Origin: Zychaea mexicana
Lineage: Eukaryota > Mucoromycota > Mucoromycetes > Mucorales > Lichtheimiaceae
Direction of reading: 5' to 3'
Length of the DNA stretch: 64,000 nucleotides
Assembly: GCF_025766255.1 (NCBI RefSeq)
Contig: NW_026516670.1
Location: 124,001-188,000, forward strand
Every line of letters begins with the position of its first letter. Position 1 is the first letter of the stretch. Shown in pieces: positions 12,890 through 25,932 of this stretch. The translations under genes and the position numbers were made by a program. The notes beneath the pieces are model-generated. The model saw only the letters and a program-made list of their open reading frames with translations, searched no databases and was not told where the DNA came from.

Positions 12890-14502
12890 GATCTGTCGTT
12901 GATGTTAAGACATAGTAAGACGAAACAAAGACGAGGTGAATACAAAATGCGTCCAGCAACAACAACGCCATTGGTACCATTGCCTTCACTGGCAGGGTCC
13001 ATTTGCGATCAATGCATACCTACAAACGATCCAACCTGCAAAAGGAAAAGCAAACAGTACAGTGAAAGGACCATTGGCAATTTATATGGCCAGGAAAATG
13101 ACATGGTTACACCGAAAGCGGGAATCAATAATAGAGCAAATGATTGCAGCTTTCTTTCTGCTTTTTCGACCCCTGAGCTGATCTTGTAAATAAAAGAGTG
13201 GGTTCCAATTATAACTCGGCGGTGAAAAGTCTATAAACGTGAACGGAGCACGCGTAAAAGTCCCACTCGTATTTCGCAAATTGATCTGTACTACATACTT
13301 ACCTTCTCAACTCACAACTAAAGCCCGCCCTGCTTCGTCTTCTTCTTCTGGACACATTTCCATGTGCTGTCTTGATCAATGCGGCCATCCAATTTCTAGA
13401 GCCGTTAGCTATCGGTTATGTTTTTATCATATGCATTCAGCGAGGTATCAGAACGAAGCAAGCGTCTGATATATACACTAGTCTAAGTTATCAACGACGG
13501 TTGTAATGTATAGGCCATTTGATTCAGCCACAGTCATGAGAAACTTTGAGCTGTAAAGATGTACGTGGAAAAGTTTAATTGCCGCACCATCTACGGAACA
13601 CAAAGGAACATGCCCTTAGCACATATGCACTAGTACACGATCAATTAGAGAGGGTAAATTAACACCGCTTAAGCTTTCTCTTTCTTACTCCACTTCTCTC
13701 TTTGCTTTCATCAGCACAGTCTTCTCCACGCTCCTATTTGATATGCCCTCAATGCCAAAATATAACGGAGCGAGCCGATAGCGTTTCTTGGTTTTTGTTC
13801 TTCCGCTCAGTACGGGTTCAAAGCGCTTTAGTCCTCCAGCAAATTTAAGGATAGAGCCGCACGGTGCACAAAACAGGGTGTGTGGCATTAGCCACTCGGT
13901 GTTCTTTGACAAGAGTCAATGTCGCCCGCGCCTTCTATTACAGGAAATCTAAGCGCAACACAAACGCTGATCCTACTTGCTTTTGCTCGAAGTTTACAAG
14001 CGAGAGCTTAATCCAGCAATGACTTTTTGTAATACTTCTTCCTGACAACTATTGTTACTTCAAATGTTTAATCATAGCTCTTTCAACATTCTGGAAAAGA
14101 TACTATATTATTGCGCAGACTCTAGAATACAGATAGAAGCAGGCTATCACTGCTGTCGTCGTTCCAAGATGCAGAGTGCGAAGTGGAGCTTATAAACTCT
14201 GCGCGCAAAGACAGCATCAACGATAATTCATCCGTACTGCTGTTGCATTCTTTTTCATCAAACTAATATGGGCTTCTTGGAAAAATTTCCGTTAAGAAGA
14301 ATCTTATACTACATTACCGTGGATTTTCTCCTTCTCTCTTAATTTGATATCGACCTAGTGATAGAGTGTACGCTCATGCAGACATGAATTAATGCCAAGA
14401 CATAATGGCCTTTCTAATTATACTCTCTTGACTTTATTTTCTCTAAAATTTACATGAAAAGAACAAAACAAGGAAAAAAGAGAGAAAGCTAAAATGATGC
14501 TA
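12890..14502. other. chitin synthase promoter side and intergenic
   Basis: No confident gene. The minus-strand frame 13888-13685 starts at an ATG and encodes 67 residues with a CxxC pair (FCAPCGS) and a basic tail. It looks mildly coding-like but matches no family I recognise. Confidence 0.4.
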
Positions 14503-14763
14503 CTAGTTGCAATCAACTTGTGCGCTTGAAGCACATCCTTGACTTTTGGAATCAAACCTCCATCCTCCAGGACAACTGATAATTGTTGGTGTTGAGCCTG
14601 CACAGCTATAGTAGTCGACGCAATAGCTGCCAGGAACGGGCGCATACATCTTCCCTCCAGGAATAGGACACTGCACGTTTTCTTTTGCTTGGATGATGCT
14701 ACCGGGAAGCAGCACTGCCAGAGAGAGTAATACAAAAACGACAAATGATGTATAGTGCTTCAT
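14503..14763 (-). CDS. small secreted chitin-binding protein (CBM14/peritrophin-A domain)
   Basis: This is an intronless 86-residue protein. A signal peptide (about residues 1-24, FVVFVLLSLAVLLPGS) is followed by a single six-cysteine domain. The Cys spacing is 15, 5, 9, 12 and 7 residues, with aromatic CVDYYSC at the second and third Cys. This fits the chitin-binding type-2 (peritrophin-A, CBM14) pattern exactly. The first ATG after a good minus-strand TATA box is the one used. In other fungi, secreted single-domain CBM14 proteins (the Avr4 type) coat wall chitin and shield it from chitinases. The same role here is an inference. The gene lies about 1.6 kb upstream of the chitin synthase on the same strand. 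Confidence 0.85.
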   Translation of the reverse strand: MKHYTSFVVFVLLSLAVLLPGSIIQAKENVQCPIPGGKMYAPVPGSYCVDYYSCAGSTPTIISCPGGWRFDSKSQGCASSAQVDCN

Positions 14764-15284
14764 GCTGATGACGTACGATGACAGGTGCCAAGTGGTGGTG
14801 ATGGTGTGGATGAAAATGAAAGAATACTCTTTGGTTGTTAGGGTTGATGATAGTGATGTATGAGAAATTTGGATTGAGATACTGCCCTTATATATACACA
14901 ACCCAAGAGATAAATTGATTGTTCCACCCGGTAACCAGCAGGATTGAGGGGCTACTAATCAGCTTGCATAAACAAGCTGTTGCTGCTGCAGCTATTGTAA
15001 TTTAGTAGTTCAGACATCTTTACATAATGAATTTAGAAATAGCCCCCGTCTATCCGCGCACATACTCATGCTGTTTCGACACCTGCACTATAACATCGTA
15101 CTGTAGCCTAGCTACAGTAAACAATAGGGGATACCCAGAATTGTTAGGGAACACAAATTTTGCAATAACCTAGTGACACCGACCTCCCTCGCCCAATGGT
15201 TCGGAAAATTTGAGACAGAAATCATGCAAATACGCAGGTGGCTGTCCTCTTGCTGACGAATCAATCCTCACTCCTTAATTGACC
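14764..15284. other. divergent promoter region between CBM14 gene and Lon gene
   Basis: It holds the leader and promoter of the CBM14 gene on the minus side and the Lon promoter on the plus side. No coding sequence is seen. Confidence 0.5.
14887..14896 (-). promoter_or_regulatory. TATA box of the CBM14 gene
   Basis: On the minus strand the sequence reads TATATATAAG, about 125 nt before the start codon. No ATG occurs between it and the chosen start. Confidence 0.55.
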
Positions 15285-18200
15285 ATGAGCAATTCATTTC
15301 TCTTTCATGTCTCCAAAACGATTCCGCGCTGTAAGCTAAATAATGTTTTCGCCTCACAATTACAAACAAATTCGACGGCCTTGCACAGTGCGAGCAGCAG
15401 TAGTGGCGGTGCTTCAGTACGTGCATTCTCGTCAAGTACATTGAATGGTTCACCGGTGACAGTATGGGGAGGCGACGCACTATACAAAACACTGAAAGCA
15501 AGTCCAACACGAGCTGTGCTCGTTATGCTACAACCGATACGCAAAGGCGGTGAAACACAACGGTTTCGATCCGTATCCACTAACGCGTTTTTACGCGAAC
15601 GAGACCCTAAAGACGAAGGCTCTGGTGGTATTCCTGCCGATGGCTCTGGTGCAGCGTCAGGCAATGGTGACAGCAATGACCATAAAAGTGGGGGTAATAA
15701 CAACGGCGAAGATGGAGGGAGTGGTGATGGGAAGCCATCCTCGGTATTCCAAGTCATCGACAATCAGTTGCAAAAGCCGTCGGTTCCAGAAGTATATCCT
15801 CAAGTCCTAGCGCTCCCCATCGGGAGGAGGCCACTGTTCCCTGGTTTTTACAAGGCTGTTGTTGTCAAGGATCCAAATGTGACTTCGGCGATCAAGGATC
15901 TACTTAAACGGGGTCAGCCATATGTCGGCGCATTTTTGCTCAAGGATGAAAACTTGGATGTGGATACCGTTACAAGCATGGATCAAGTATATGATGTAGG
16001 CGTGTTTGCACAAATTACGAGTGTGTTTCCGGCGAATTCCGGAGGCGGAACAAGTGCAGATAAACAAGACGCAGGATTGACAGCCGTTCTGTATCCTCAC
16101 CGGCGGATCAGAATCACAGACCTCATTCCTCCAGGCGTTGTAATGGAAAACATGGAGCCACCGCATAAAAAGAACGGCAGCGATGAACCAACCGCAACTG
16201 AGAAGAAAGATGTAGAGATGAAGACAACAGATGAAGTTTACGCAATTAGCGAAAAAGGACAGGAGTATAATGGTAATGCCATAGGCGAAGAGTGAGGATT
16301 CACATATGAAGGATGCTGTTATTAATTACTCTATCACTCTTACTACAACCATAGAAAAAACAGCAGAAGATCAAAAGAAGGAAGCGCAATATGCAACAGC
16401 ATTCCTTGCAAAGGAGCATCATGTATCGTTAGCGAACGTTGAAAATCTAGTAGAGCCACCATATTCCAAAAAGGATCAAACTATTCGAGCTGTCACATCG
16501 GAAATCGTGTCCGTTTTCAAAGACATTGCTTCTCTGAACCCACTTTTTAGAGATCAGATTGCCAGCTTTTCAATGTCTCAATCTGCTGGAAACGTATTTG
16601 AGGAACCAGGGAAGCTAGCGGATTTTGCAGCTGCTGTTTCTGCCGCTGAACCGGAAGAACTACAAGAAGTTCTCGAAATATTACCAATTGAAGAGCGACT
16701 ACAAAAGGCGCTTCTCGTGCTCAAGAAAGAACTCATGAATGCTCAGCTGCAGAGCAAAATTTCAAAGGAGGTGGAAAGCAAGATCGCCAAGCGTCAACGC
16801 GAGTTCTATCTAATGGAGCAGCTGAAAGGGATCAAGAAGGAGCTTGGTATAGAAAGTGACGGCAAGGACAAGCTTGTCGAAGATTTCAAGGAAAAAGCAC
16901 AAAAATTAGACATGCCTGCAGCGGTTAAGAAGGTTTTTGATGAGGTTGGTTACAAGACAGGAAAAACAGTTCAGCCTATCATAGTGTAATTTCTTAGACT
17001 TTTCATATTACATCAACAGGAAATCAGCAAGCTTGCTCACCTCGAGCCTGCCGCATCCGAGTTCAACGTTACGCGCAACTATCTCGACTGGATTACACAG
17101 ATACCCTGGGGTCAAAGATCAAGAGAGAATTACAACATTCAGCACGCACAGGAGGTTTTGGATGAGGATCATTATGGACTCAAGGATGTCAAAGAGCGTA
17201 TTCTTGAGTTCATCGCCGTCGGCAAGCTGCGTGGCACTGTCGAAGGCAAGATTCTATGCTTAGTTGGTCCTCCGGGAACGGGAAAGGTAGTACATTACAC
17301 TTTCACGAAAGAGGTAGAGGATAATGCTTACCAACATCCTTCACAATATTTACTCTCACATTCAGACATCAGTTGGCAAAAGCATCGCCCGGGCTTTAGA
17401 CCGCGAGTTCTATCGGTTTTCAGTGGGTGGTTTGTCGGACGTTGCTGAAATTAAAGGTCATCGACGGACCTATGTCGGTGCCATGCCAGGCAAAGTTATT
17501 CAGGCTTTGAAGAAGGTCAAGACCGAGAACCCACTTATTCTAATTGACGAAATTGACAAGATCGGTCGTGGCCACCAAGGCGATCCTTCATCGGCCCTGC
17601 TTGAACTGTTAGATCCAGAGCAGAACGGGAGCTTTTTGGACCATTACATGGATGTTCCCGTTGATCTTTCCAAAGTACTGTTTGTCTGTACAGCTAACGT
17701 GCTGGATACCATTCCTGGACCACTGCTAGATCGTATGGAAGTGATCCAGTTATCAGGCTATGTTGCAGAAGAAAAAGAAGCCATTGCCGAGCGCTATCTT
17801 GCCCCAGCAGCAAAGATCGCAGCAGGACTCGAAAACGTTCGTGTTGTTCTGACGAAGGATGCGGTCGAAACGCTAATCAAGAGTTACTGTCGTGAGAGTG
17901 GTGTTCGTAACCTAAAGAAGCAAATCGACAAGGTGTATCGAAAGGCGGCTTACAACATTGTGGAGCATATTGGAGAAGATCATTTTGAACAAGAGAAGGG
18001 GGATTCACCCAAAGTATTGCCTCACGACAAACGATCAAATGATCCTATCAAGGCGGAGCAGACAACGCCCGAAAAAGAGACCGGTCAAGAGAAAACGCAG
18101 GAGGAAAGAAAGCCCCTGGAGGTTCCTGGTGACATTGACCTCCAGATTTCTTCAAGTAAATTGAAAGATTATGTTGGTCCCCCGGTTTTCCAAGCTGATA

Positions 18201-18950
18201 GGCTGTATGAAAAAACACCTCCCGGAGTAATCATGGGGCTGGCCTGGACCAGTATGGGTAAGTGGACTGTTTATGCTTTTTTTACATCCTAAGCTTGGTG
18301 GTTTGTTAATGATATGCGTTGTTGCTATTTCAGGCGGATCATCGCTTTATATAGAATCTGTGCTGGAAACGTCGCTCACACCCAAATCGCATCCACACCT
18401 ATCCAAAACCGGTCAGCTCGGAGACGTGATGAAAGAATCAACAAGCATTGCATATACATTTGCGAAATCGTTAATGGCGTCCTATTTTCCCAAGAATCGA
18501 TTTTTCGACAAAGCCCGTGTCCACCTTCATTGTCCTGCAGGTGCTGTACCCAAAGATGGACCCTCTGCAGGCGTTACGATGGCAACTTCGCTTATCTCAC
18601 TGGCTCTCAATGAGTCGGTGGATCCGGATATTGCCATGACAGGCGAACTCACTGTAACCGGCAAGGTGTTACAGATTGGCGGTCTGAAAGAGAAAACAAT
18701 CGCAGCGAAGCGTTCCAGCGTTTCGACTATCCTATTTCCTAAAGATAACCTTGCTGATTGGGACGAACTTCCGGATCATGTCAAAGAAGGGATCACTGGT
18801 ATACCTGTGGATACTTATGACGATGTGTTTAAAATATGCTTCAAAAATGTATCCAAAGTAGAAGCAGAAAATGTGTGGGAAAACGCCTTACCAGAAGCAG
18901 AAATGCGCAGACAAGATGAGAAGTCAGGTGACAGCAACAATGAATCATAA
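15285..18950 (+). CDS. PIM1: mitochondrial Lon protease (Pim1-type, ATP-dependent)
   Basis: Exons are 15285-16272, 16355-16944, 17020-17286, 17366-18257 and 18334-18950, giving 1117 residues. A Ser/Arg-rich N-terminal presequence and a Gly/Asn-rich linker precede the Lon N-domain (about 165-430). The AAA+ module has Walker A GPPGTGKTSVGKS (about 609-621, built across an intron) and Walker B LILIDEID (about 672-679). The protease domain has the Ser-Lys dyad: Ser990 in KDGPSAG and Lys1033 in GGLKEK. It degrades damaged matrix proteins. The stop at 16293-16295 and the frame change after it are removed by the 82-nt intron 16273-16354, which has a pyrimidine-rich tract and ccatag end. A charged 40-residue insert sits between the ATPase and protease domains, as in yeast Pim1. 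Confidence 0.95.
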
Positions 18951-19085
18951 GTAGCCAGTTTTGTCTTGTATACACGTATGCTTCTTCTCATTATCTATAT
19001 CACGTCTCTCAAAATAATAAAAACATAATGACATACAGTACTGAGAATCTGTAATTGTTCTGGTCAGTGAAGACGGTGAGCTTTA

Positions 19086-20544
19086 TTAAATGACTGCAGC
19101 GGCATTTTGCTGGCCCAAATTTCTAGTATCTTCTGTAAGCATTTTCATTGTCCATGTATAGGCAACAAATGTAGCAGCGTTGGATGGAAAGGCCCTCAGT
19201 AATGTTGGGAAAAGTCCTCGGAACATAATACCGATCCCTTCAGCCTGGTAGCACCTTCGGGCGCAATCTATCATACTCTTATACTCGCCTGGGCTTGCTT
19301 GAATACGTGTTTTAATAACATCTATGAGATGTATGTTAGCAAGCTGATATATTTTATTTGAATCTTATGAGCATTAAAGAAAGAAGTATACCTGCAGGAT
19401 ATGTTGAGCACCATGCGATGATACCAGCGATACCTCCCGCTACTATCACTTTTGGTCCTGTAACTGCGCGATTGCCTGAAATTCTGGATATGCATTCGTA
19501 AGTGACGAAATATGGCCCAAAACTGAGCTCTCTAACGATCGTCGGCGTCATTCCTGTAAAGCATCCTCGTATTCCCCTTCGTTTGTAAAGGTGTGTCAAG
19601 CAATCTATAGGCCCTTTCATTGGCGTACTATGTGTTTGATTCTGGAGTTGAACTTTGGCTAATTCCATTGGGCAAGTGACGAAGCTTTATCAAAGTAGTT
19701 CCAGCGATATCAGTAAATGAACAACATCTGTCTCTCAATAGATTTTGTCTGGTTTCCTGTTACTAAGGACAAAAATACCTTGTAATAACACCCGCACCCA
19801 TTCCTGCAGCCATGATTTGTGATAGTGACGGCTGGCGGCTGAAGGCTTTGTCGCCTTGATCACCACAATCAGTGACTTTTGCATTATTAATGCGATATTT
19901 TTCTTGTAACTTTATAAGCCAGTCGAATGACCCGAACACGAGGGCATTGACTACTGCGACACCGGCCTAACTAACCAATTGAATCTGTTAAAATTCTATA
20001 CTTTTGCAGGAAAGTTGTGTAATGCTTACCGCGGGAGAGGCCATGCCTTTGTACAAACCAAAAACCTGCAAAAAAAGTTAATCTTGGAGTAATTGTAGAT
20101 TTCTGGTATATTGGTATATATAAAAACAAGCAAACCTTTTCTTGCCGTATGGTTGAGATAAAGCAGTCCACCGTTCCTTTATATTTCGACGACGCCTTTT
20201 GTGTCTGCAGACGCACTTTGACTATTATACAATAACATCGTGAGAAAGGAGAGATGTTACAAAGGTTTCCCAGGTGTATGTACCTGTATCTACATATTCC
20301 GGTAATATCCAAGTTAGCCTATATATATGTTGACTCTTGTACTTCTTTTCTGCTATTATGCCTTGTTCTTACCGAACGGATGTCCTACAGCTAATCCAGA
20401 GAGACCTATACATCGATCGTACCTTCATTGAGCTTATTGAAACAGTGGCTGGCTATCGGCAAATCAATAAGACGACGTACCTCCTACAAGTCCTGCTATG
20501 AAACATGGAACTGTACTTTCTGTATGCTGACTCGCTAAATACAT
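19086..20544 (-). CDS. mitochondrial carrier (SLC25 family, SLC25A29-like)
   Basis: Eight exons on the minus strand: 20544-20481, 20405-20373, 20289-20284 (6 nt), 20221-20136, 20065-20030, 19966-19779, 19684-19392 and 19321-19086. They encode 313 residues. The three carrier repeats each carry the Px[DE]xx[KR] signature: HPFDTVKVRLQ, CPMELAKVQLQ and YPADVIKTRIQ. The first signature exists only if the 6-nt microexon is included. The protein is an inner mitochondrial membrane transporter. CPMELAK and the repeat-3 motif resemble the basic amino acid/acylcarnitine group (SLC25A29, SLC25A45/48), so the substrate assignment is tentative. The gene is convergent with Lon, with 135 nt between stop codons. 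Confidence 0.88.
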
Positions 20545-22227
20545 GTTGATTACTATGGTGTTGTTCTATGCAGATAACTTGAAATCTTATGTTGCTCACG
20601 TATTTCATCAATGTCTAGCATGTTTTTATAGTTTACAATAGAAAGAGAGAAGAGACGTAAATAATGGATGTTTGTGGGTTGCAGATATAAAACCCCGTGG
20701 GAATCTTTGTGCATTAACAAATTTACTACGTAGTGTACTCAGCTTTGACTGGTGTGTTTGTTGCATATGTACGTTTATCAGACGTATGTTATCAAAAACA
20801 AGAGACTTTTTGTGTTGCCCAAGATTACGTATTTATCTCCTTCTAGGGATTTAAAGATAAAGTAATACTGATACTTCTTACCAGCCCGCCAACCCAAAAA
20901 TCATCTCTATGCTTTTTCATATTTAATAACATGCAAGGCGATGACGATGACAAAAATAAATATACGTTTCATGATAAGAGGAATAATGCGGCAATCGGAT
21001 ACACACCAATCAAGAACGAGAAAGGGCAGCTCAGCTGTTCATTCAGGGGGTGGTGTTAGTAACACATTGGCTCGAAACGGTTTATTTCATTTACTATGGT
21101 GACGCTCATCACCAGCGATCTTTTTTCACGGGATAAAGACAACATCTCTTATTGAAAGTTTGCGAAAGGTTCTTTATTTCTCTTTTTCCCCGAAGAGTTT
21201 TTTAAAATTTGAGTTTAGAAGTACACTGTGTAGGAACTTGTAGCACACGACGGTCTGGTGATTAGCAAATGGACCAAGCATAAGTCGACACCGATACGTA
21301 GTATGTTTATGCTCGCTTCGTGTGTGCTACCATACGCACTTACTATTTTTTACTGAAATTTACAAACTCGCAGTTTCTAGTGTCACACCGTACTGTTTCT
21401 TTCTCTCTCTTTCTTTGACACTGGCTTAAATTTTTGATGAGCTGTACTACAGTTGATCAATTTACTGATGTGCAGGTTCGATCATCGTCGCTACCCTAAT
21501 CGATTTTTCACTATATCTTATCGAAACTGGAAACTGATTTTTCGTTCTAATTAGAGAGTTAGAATTTAATGCTGATACTTAGCGCCCAGGCTCGCTTATT
21601 GTTAATGGCATACTCTTTAACAGTGTTAAGCGCGACCACATCTGCGCATGAGGGCAAAAAACTACATTCTGGGAAGAAATCCTTATTTGGAACGCTTGCA
21701 TCTGAGCGCCCGGTCTGTTACGCGAGACGGGTCCAATATTTACATTGTTGAATATAACTGTTAATGCACAGTCGTTTTGTATGCATCTTACACTGAAATT
21801 GAGCCTAATGTTATATTACTATATGTACATAGTCGTCGAGAAAGCAGTGTACGCACGGACCATGGGGATCAAGTTGTACACGGTGCGGTAGAAAGACATG
21901 TCGCCTTTACCATGAGTATATCATCAGTGACTTTTATAACGCGATATGGAAGCAGTATATCGGTATCTTCAACGCTGCATATACTCGACCAGTGCCCCCT
22001 TCCCTCATCTACTTGCCTGAATTCAATGGATCCGGGTGTGGCCTACCGGGTTGGTTTCCAACCGCCTAAAACAGCCGACAAATACGCGGTGTTCTCCGCC
22101 AAATTGCGGGGGCAAGCGAGCAATTGACGTCAGAATCATCCGCGGAACCCCAAATCTGTTCCGTTATTCGGATCATGCGCTTTCATGTGGGGCTTGATCG
22201 AAATATTTCTCGGAAAAAGTCGCTTAG
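20545..22227. other. intergenic, includes the enolase upstream region
   Basis: No gene is supported. The frame at 21777-22127 is GC-richer but lacks any domain and runs through the enolase promoter. Confidence 0.5.
22125..22132. promoter_or_regulatory. perfect CRE palindrome upstream of enolase
   Basis: TGACGTCA is the consensus site for CREB/ATF-type bZIP factors. It lies about 95 nt before the enolase TATA box, a plausible activator position. Confidence 0.45.
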
Positions 22228-22235
22228 TATAAATA
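22228..22235 (+). promoter_or_regulatory. TATA box of enolase
   Basis: TATAAATA lies 66 nt upstream of the enolase ATG, a typical strong core promoter spacing. Confidence 0.7.
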
Positions 22236-22236
22236 G

Positions 22237-23831
<1,595 letters not shown>

Positions 23832-24012
23832 ATACTTTAACTCTGTATACCATAGCGAAAGAACAAAAAAAGAATCCATATGAAGCATCCACTGTTTGTA
23901 TAATCAACTCATCCATAACAAACCCCACAAATGTAAATTAAAACTCCACCAAATAATAATGCGAGCGCGCGCGAGCTTTACAAAAGAATTCTGTGTTTTT
24001 CTTCATCTCATC

Positions 24013-25848
24013 ATGGGAAAGCAAAAGAAAGGATCTGCATCACAGAATGTACAGGCTTCGAAAACTGCTTCCCGGAGCCAGCCAAATGCCAACACAGGAA
24101 AGCCCAAGGGCTCGGACAGCGATTCGGTATCTGTGAAGCAGGAGCCCCTCGACTGGAAAAAGCTCAATCCCAAAACTGAGCATTACGAGTAAGAGAAGAA
24201 GCACTAGACACAAAAGTTTTACAAGTGCATTAGTAATGGTATCATTAAGAGGCATTGCGAATACTAAGTGACAGTTTAGATTTGGAGGACCCTTCGGCGC
24301 CTTTGCCATGATTACGCTACTGCCAGTACTGGTTCTCGCTTTTGCTTTTGGCTGCGACAGTACCGGCTATGACCCGCTCCACCGACTTTATGCATTCGCT
24401 TCCGATATAGTGCAAGGCAATTTCTCGTGGGAAATGCTGAGCTCCTTAGCTGCCAGCTGGAAGCCTTCGTCTTTACTATGGTTCCTAGGTTTTTTGGCCC
24501 AAATCATCACATACTCTATCGCAATGCCTGGCGAAACTGTCCAAGGAACCAAATTGCGCGACGGAACCCGTCTCACGTACAAGCTGAATGCTCTTTCGGC
24601 CGCACAAACCGGTTTTATGATCTCAATGCTCTCTCATAAGTCGCAAGGACTCTACGCTCCCTTGTGGGTCTACCATAACTTCCCGCATCTGGCAGTTGCT
24701 TCACTAATTGTGGCGTTTGCTGTATCCATTGGTGTTTATGTCGCCAGCTTTATCGGCAAACCTCGTCTCTTGGCATTGGGCGGTAACACAGGAAATCCCA
24801 TTTATGATGTATGATTATCATGATCCTAAATTGTATGTCTTCCTCTTGTTGCTTATTACAAAATTTATATCTTATTTCTGTGGGTAGTTCATGATTGGAC
24901 GCGAGCTAAACCCACGTATTGGTAATTTCGATCTCAAGTTTTTCACCGAACTGCGTCCTGGTCTTCTTGGATGGTTGGTGATAGATATCTGCATGGCATT
25001 CAAGCAGTATGCTACATTGAACAGGGTCACCAACAGTATGATCCTAGTAGTAGCATTCCAAGCTATCTACGTCCTGGATGCGCTTTATAACGAGGTAGGC
25101 GAAGTAGTTGCTTTTCTGTAGGATTGAATTGGAGTGTTATTGACGTCCTCATGATGGAACTTGCTTCTTAGGTTTCGATCCTTACTACGATGGATATCAC
25201 CACAGGTAAAATTTTATGCTTTGATTGTTCATACAGAATTTTTGACAGATAACAGAAGGCTCATCGAATCTTATTTTTAGATGGTTTTGGATTTATGCTC
25301 GCCTTTGGTAACTTGTGCTGGGTACCCATGATGTACAGTCTTCAGGCCCGTTACCTTGCCGATTTCCCCGTAGATCTTCCTATCATCAGCGTTATTGCCA
25401 TCGTGGGAATCGAAGTTTTGGGCCTTTACATTTTCCGTTCTGCTAATAGCGAAAAGGACAAATTCCGAACGAATCCAAACGATCCAAGTGTGAAAGGTAA
25501 GAGTCATACGAACTCTGTTCAAAGATAGAATCATGTAATAGTAACCCGCAGTACCTGATGTTAGACTTGAAGTATATTGAAACAAAAGCCGGCTCTCGTC
25601 TTATTACTTCTGGATGGTGGGGTAAGGCACGTCATATCAATTACTTGGGCGATTGGCTCATGTCAATAGCCTGGTGTCTGCCCTGCGGTTTCAACTCTGT
25701 CATTCCTTATTTCTACTGCATCTATTTTGCAATCTTGCTGATCCATCGCGAGCGTCGTGATGATGATAAGTGCAGAAAGAAGTATGGAGAGGACTGGGAA
25801 AAGTACTGTTCGACTGTAAAGTACAGAATCATCCCTGGCATCTATTAG
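24013..25848 (+). CDS. ERG24: delta(14)-sterol reductase (Erg24 / C-14 reductase)
   Basis: Exons are 24013-24188, 24280-24808, 24888-25094, 25172-25205, 25281-25496 and 25565-25848, giving 481 residues. It reduces the C14-15 double bond in ergosterol synthesis in the ER or nuclear envelope using NADPH. A hydrophilic N-terminus (about 55 residues) is followed by EFGGPFGAF and multiple membrane helices. The C-terminal signatures are [16 protein letters not shown] and [13 protein letters not shown]...YRIIPGIY. These match the Erg24/lamin-B-receptor/Erg4 reductase family, and the overall order fits Erg24 rather than Erg4. An upstream in-frame non-ATG extension was ignored. The 34-nt exon 4 is unusually short but needed for frame. 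The gene is convergent with DEF1, with 84 nt between stop codons. Confidence 0.93.
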
Positions 25849-25932
25849 TTGCCATAGTAGTGCCAATAGACGTACTTTAGTAAAATTAAATGTAATATTT
25901 ATAATAAGAGAGTTCAAATATTTCAAATCGCT

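Noticed and set aside
16273..16354. Apparent stop and frameshift inside the Lon gene (stop at 16293, next frame from 16306)
   Set aside because: An 82-nt intron with a good donor, pyrimidine tract and acceptor removes both and joins the conserved sequence. A 39-nt alternative intron ending at 16311 was judged too short.
21777..22127. 116-codon ORF upstream of enolase
   Set aside because: It opens at a weak context, has no domain and overlaps the promoter, including the inverted repeat.
22190..22220. Possible heat-shock element (GAA/TTC repeats) before enolase
   Set aside because: The spacing of the GAA and TTC units does not match the nGAAnnTTCn consensus.
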